Positions 12,327-13,490 of a DNA stretch of 13,490 nt are shown here, piece by piece. Source of the stretch: Methanimicrococcus sp. (GTDB lineage: Archaea; Halobacteriota; Methanosarcinia; Methanosarcinales; Methanosarcinaceae); the NCBI GenBank assembly GCA_009783635.1, contig WRDC01000030.1:1-13490 (forward strand), read 5' to 3'. The notes beneath the pieces are model-generated. The model worked only from the letters and a program-made list of their open reading frames with translations, was not told where the DNA came from and did not search any database. Within the stretch, counting starts at the first letter, position 1, and each line of letters begins with the position of its first letter. Position numbers and translations under genes: made by a program.

Positions 12327-12374
12327 AAGTTCTGAAGTTCTGAAGTTCTGAAGTTCTGAAGTTATGAAGTTCTG
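12327..12374. repeat. Six 8-bp tandem repeats after infB
   Basis: AAGTTCTG is repeated at 12327, 12335, 12343, 12351, 12359 (here AAGTTATG) and 12367. The array starts 39 bases after the infB stop. It is not codon-sized relative to any frame in use and appears to be a noncoding microsatellite. Confidence 0.95.
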
Positions 12375-12410
12375 ATTTATGCCGCTTTTTCTTTTTTTTT
12401 CACGAAAAAC

Positions 12411-12420
12411 ATTTATAAAC
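12411..12420 (+). promoter_or_regulatory. Distal TATA box for rps6e
   Basis: ATTTATAAAC is a good TATA match following the T tract. Transcription from it would leave a leader of about 275 bases before rps6e. A proximal candidate, TTAAATATAC at 12673-12682, would give an almost leaderless mRNA. Use of both is possible. Confidence 0.4.
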
Positions 12421-12715
12421 AATGAGACATTTTACACCATACACGACGACGGTATTATTATCTCGGAAAAGTTTTGTTTCAAAACCCGCATTGCTTTTAG
12501 TATTTGATTTCTTATGAATCGGATTTTTCGGCTCCGGTCTCATTCTACTGATTTCGCTGCTTGCGCTTGCTGTTTTTGAACGCTCAAGTTTTACACTCAT
12601 TATTTCGCTTGAATACATTTTTTATTTTCGTATTCGAAAGGAAACATTATCTTTCAGGTTCACAAATTCAAATTAAATATACGTAATGTACGTAAATATC
12701 TACGGAGTTATTTCA

Positions 12716-13198
12716 ATGGCAATAAAAATGGTCCTCGCAGACCCTAAGACAGGCAAGTCCTATAAGATCGGACTCGACGCGGCAAAAGAAAAAGATATGA
12801 TCGGCAAATCCATCGGTATGGAAATAGACGCGGGTTTCATCGGTCTTCCCGGCTACAAAATGAAAATCACCGGCGGTACTGACAAAAGCGGCTTTGTGAT
12901 GAAGAATGACCTTCCGGGCCCCGCAAAAAGAAAAATCCTCGGCGCGTCCGGCATCGGTTTCTCCCCGAAGATCAACGGCCAGAGAAGACGCAAATTCATC
13001 CGCGGCAGTGAAATTTCCGTGGACACCGCTCAAGTCAACGCAAAAATTATCAGCTACGGCGACAAGAGCATCGGAAAACTCCTCGGCCTCGAACCCGAAG
13101 AAGAGCCCGTCGTTGAAGAAGCGCCTGTTGCAGAAGCGCCTGTTGCAGAAGCGCCTGTTGCAGAAGCGCCTGCCGCAGAAGCCCCCGCGGAAGAGTAA
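12716..13198 (+). CDS. rps6e: Small ribosomal subunit protein eS6 (S6e) with an acidic EAP-repeat tail
   Basis: A component of the archaeal and eukaryotic small subunit. The conserved body (1-125) runs from MAIKMVLADPKTGKSYK through IGKSIGMEIDAGFIGLPGYK, ITGGTDKSGFVMKND, and the signature GQRRRKFIRGSEIS. At 160 residues it is longer than most archaeal versions (roughly 125-135). The extra part, residues 126-160, is an acidic tail beginning EPEEEPVVEE and continuing with PVAEA-type repeats. The ATG at 12716 follows GGAG (12704-12707) by eight bases; the upstream in-frame ATG at 12686 is not preceded by a binding site and is rejected. In archaea this gene usually precedes aIF2-gamma, which may lie beyond the window. 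Confidence 0.95.
   Translation: MAIKMVLADPKTGKSYKIGLDAAKEKDMIGKSIGMEIDAGFIGLPGYKMKITGGTDKSGFVMKNDLPGPAKRKILGASGIGFSPKINGQRRRKFIRGSEISVDTAQVNAKIISYGDKSIGKLLGLEPEEEPVVEEAPVAEAPVAEAPVAEAPAAEAPAEE
13121..13195 (+). repeat. 15-bp coding tandem repeats in rps6e
   Basis: Three identical GCGCCTGTTGCAGAA units (13121, 13136, 13151) encode APVAE. A fourth has CCG for TTG (APAAE) and a fifth is degenerate, ending at the stop codon. The unit is five codons, so the frame is preserved whatever the copy number. Confidence 0.95.
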
Positions 13199-13265
13199 TT
13201 TCGCTCTTCCTTTTTATCTTTTTTATTTTTGTCTTTTTTGTTTTATCCCTTTTATTTTTTTATCT
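13199..13265 (+). terminator. T-rich terminator region after rps6e
   Basis: Successive runs of five to seven T (from 13210 to 13261) follow the rps6e stop, the type of signal at which archaeal RNA polymerase terminates without a hairpin. Confidence 0.6.
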
Positions 13266-13363
13266 TAAAACTCACTGTTATCTGTTTTTTGATTTCTTTT
13301 GAGGTCTTCAATCTTTTTTTCTTTTGATTTAGCTCCGCGTTTAACAATATTTCAGCGAAACCT

Positions 13364-13490
13364 GAAAAAAAGGGGAACAAGAAAGGGGAAAAGAAAGGGA
13401 ACAATAAAGAGGAACAAGAAAAGGAAAAAGAAAAGGGAAAAGAAAAGGGAACAAGAAAGGGGAACAGGAAAAGAAAAAAGAAAAGAAAAA
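13364..13490. repeat. Polypurine repeat tract at the window end
   Basis: Nearly all A and G on the plus strand, built of irregular 12-14-base units of the type GGGGAACAAGAAA. GAAAAGAAAGGGAAC in it is the reverse complement of part of the C/T-rich stretch near 8691-8705, suggesting related low-complexity elements in both orientations. It continues beyond the window. No gene is seen in it. Confidence 0.8.

Larger units (their letters stand above)
12289..12715. other. 427-base infB-rps6e intergenic region
   Basis: No convincing gene. It contains six 8-bp repeats (12327-12374), a T tract (12385-12400) that may terminate infB, a TATA box (12411-12420), and a region of modest complexity up to the rps6e leader. 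One plus-strand frame (12518-12676) is open and strongly hydrophobic but has no good start. A 72-codon minus-strand frame (12400-12618) overlaps it. Neither can be supported as a gene. Confidence 0.55.

Noticed and set aside
12400..12618. 72-codon minus-strand open frame before rps6e
   Set aside because: No ribosome binding site, no recognisable family, and it overlaps the rps6e TATA region.

Overview
The window is archaeal chromosomal DNA, most likely from a euryarchaeal methanogen. The proteins are archaeal or eukaryote-type translation factors (L44e, S27e, L7Ae, S28e, L24e, S6e, aIF5B). Promoters are TATA-box type, tRNA genes lack an encoded CCA, and ribosome binding sites follow the GGTGAT / GGAGG-TGAT pattern expected for an archaeal 16S tail. 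The gene content fits Methanosarcinales, possibly a small-genome, host-associated Methanosarcinaceae. That placement is an inference from familiarity, not from a search.

Layout, left to right. (1) 1-446: end of an rpl44e-rps27e operon, closed by two strong hairpins. (2) 595-1179, minus strand: a PAP2-family membrane phosphatase, convergent with the ribosomal genes. (3) 1540-5556: a plus-strand run of DUF655 protein, KsgA/Dim1 rRNA dimethyltransferase, HemK/Mtq2-type methyltransferase and a DUF362 iron-sulfur protein; the first three are a known archaeal ribosome-biogenesis/termination cluster. (4) 5665-6301: a tRNA island, Asn(GTT) - CAT anticodon tRNA - Asn(GTT), whose two Asn genes are identical, with a long polypyrimidine repeat between the first two genes. 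(5) 6439-7365: archaeal class I fructose-bisphosphate aldolase. (6) 7549-8433: an unrecognised single-pass membrane protein with a probable extracellular, glycosylatable domain. (7) 8970-13198: rpl7ae, rps28e, rpl24e, ndk, infB (aIF5B) and rps6e, the classical archaeal translation cluster.

The main theme is protein synthesis: ribosomal proteins, rRNA dimethylation, probable release-factor methylation, subunit joining by aIF5B, and tRNAs. Ndk supplies nucleoside triphosphates.

The most unusual property is the density of short tandem repeats. They occur inside coding regions as whole-codon units (DUF655, KsgA, the HemK-like protein, S6e) and between genes as units of 8, 14-15, 16, 18, 20-21 and 23 bp, plus homopurine/homopyrimidine tracts. 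A second signal is a decamer, ATTGACTGAT. It occurs three times in tandem in the probable rpl7ae leader and once inside a dyad downstream of the DUF655 promoter, so the two translation-related operons may share a regulator. I found no CRISPR array, transposase, integrase or defence system.
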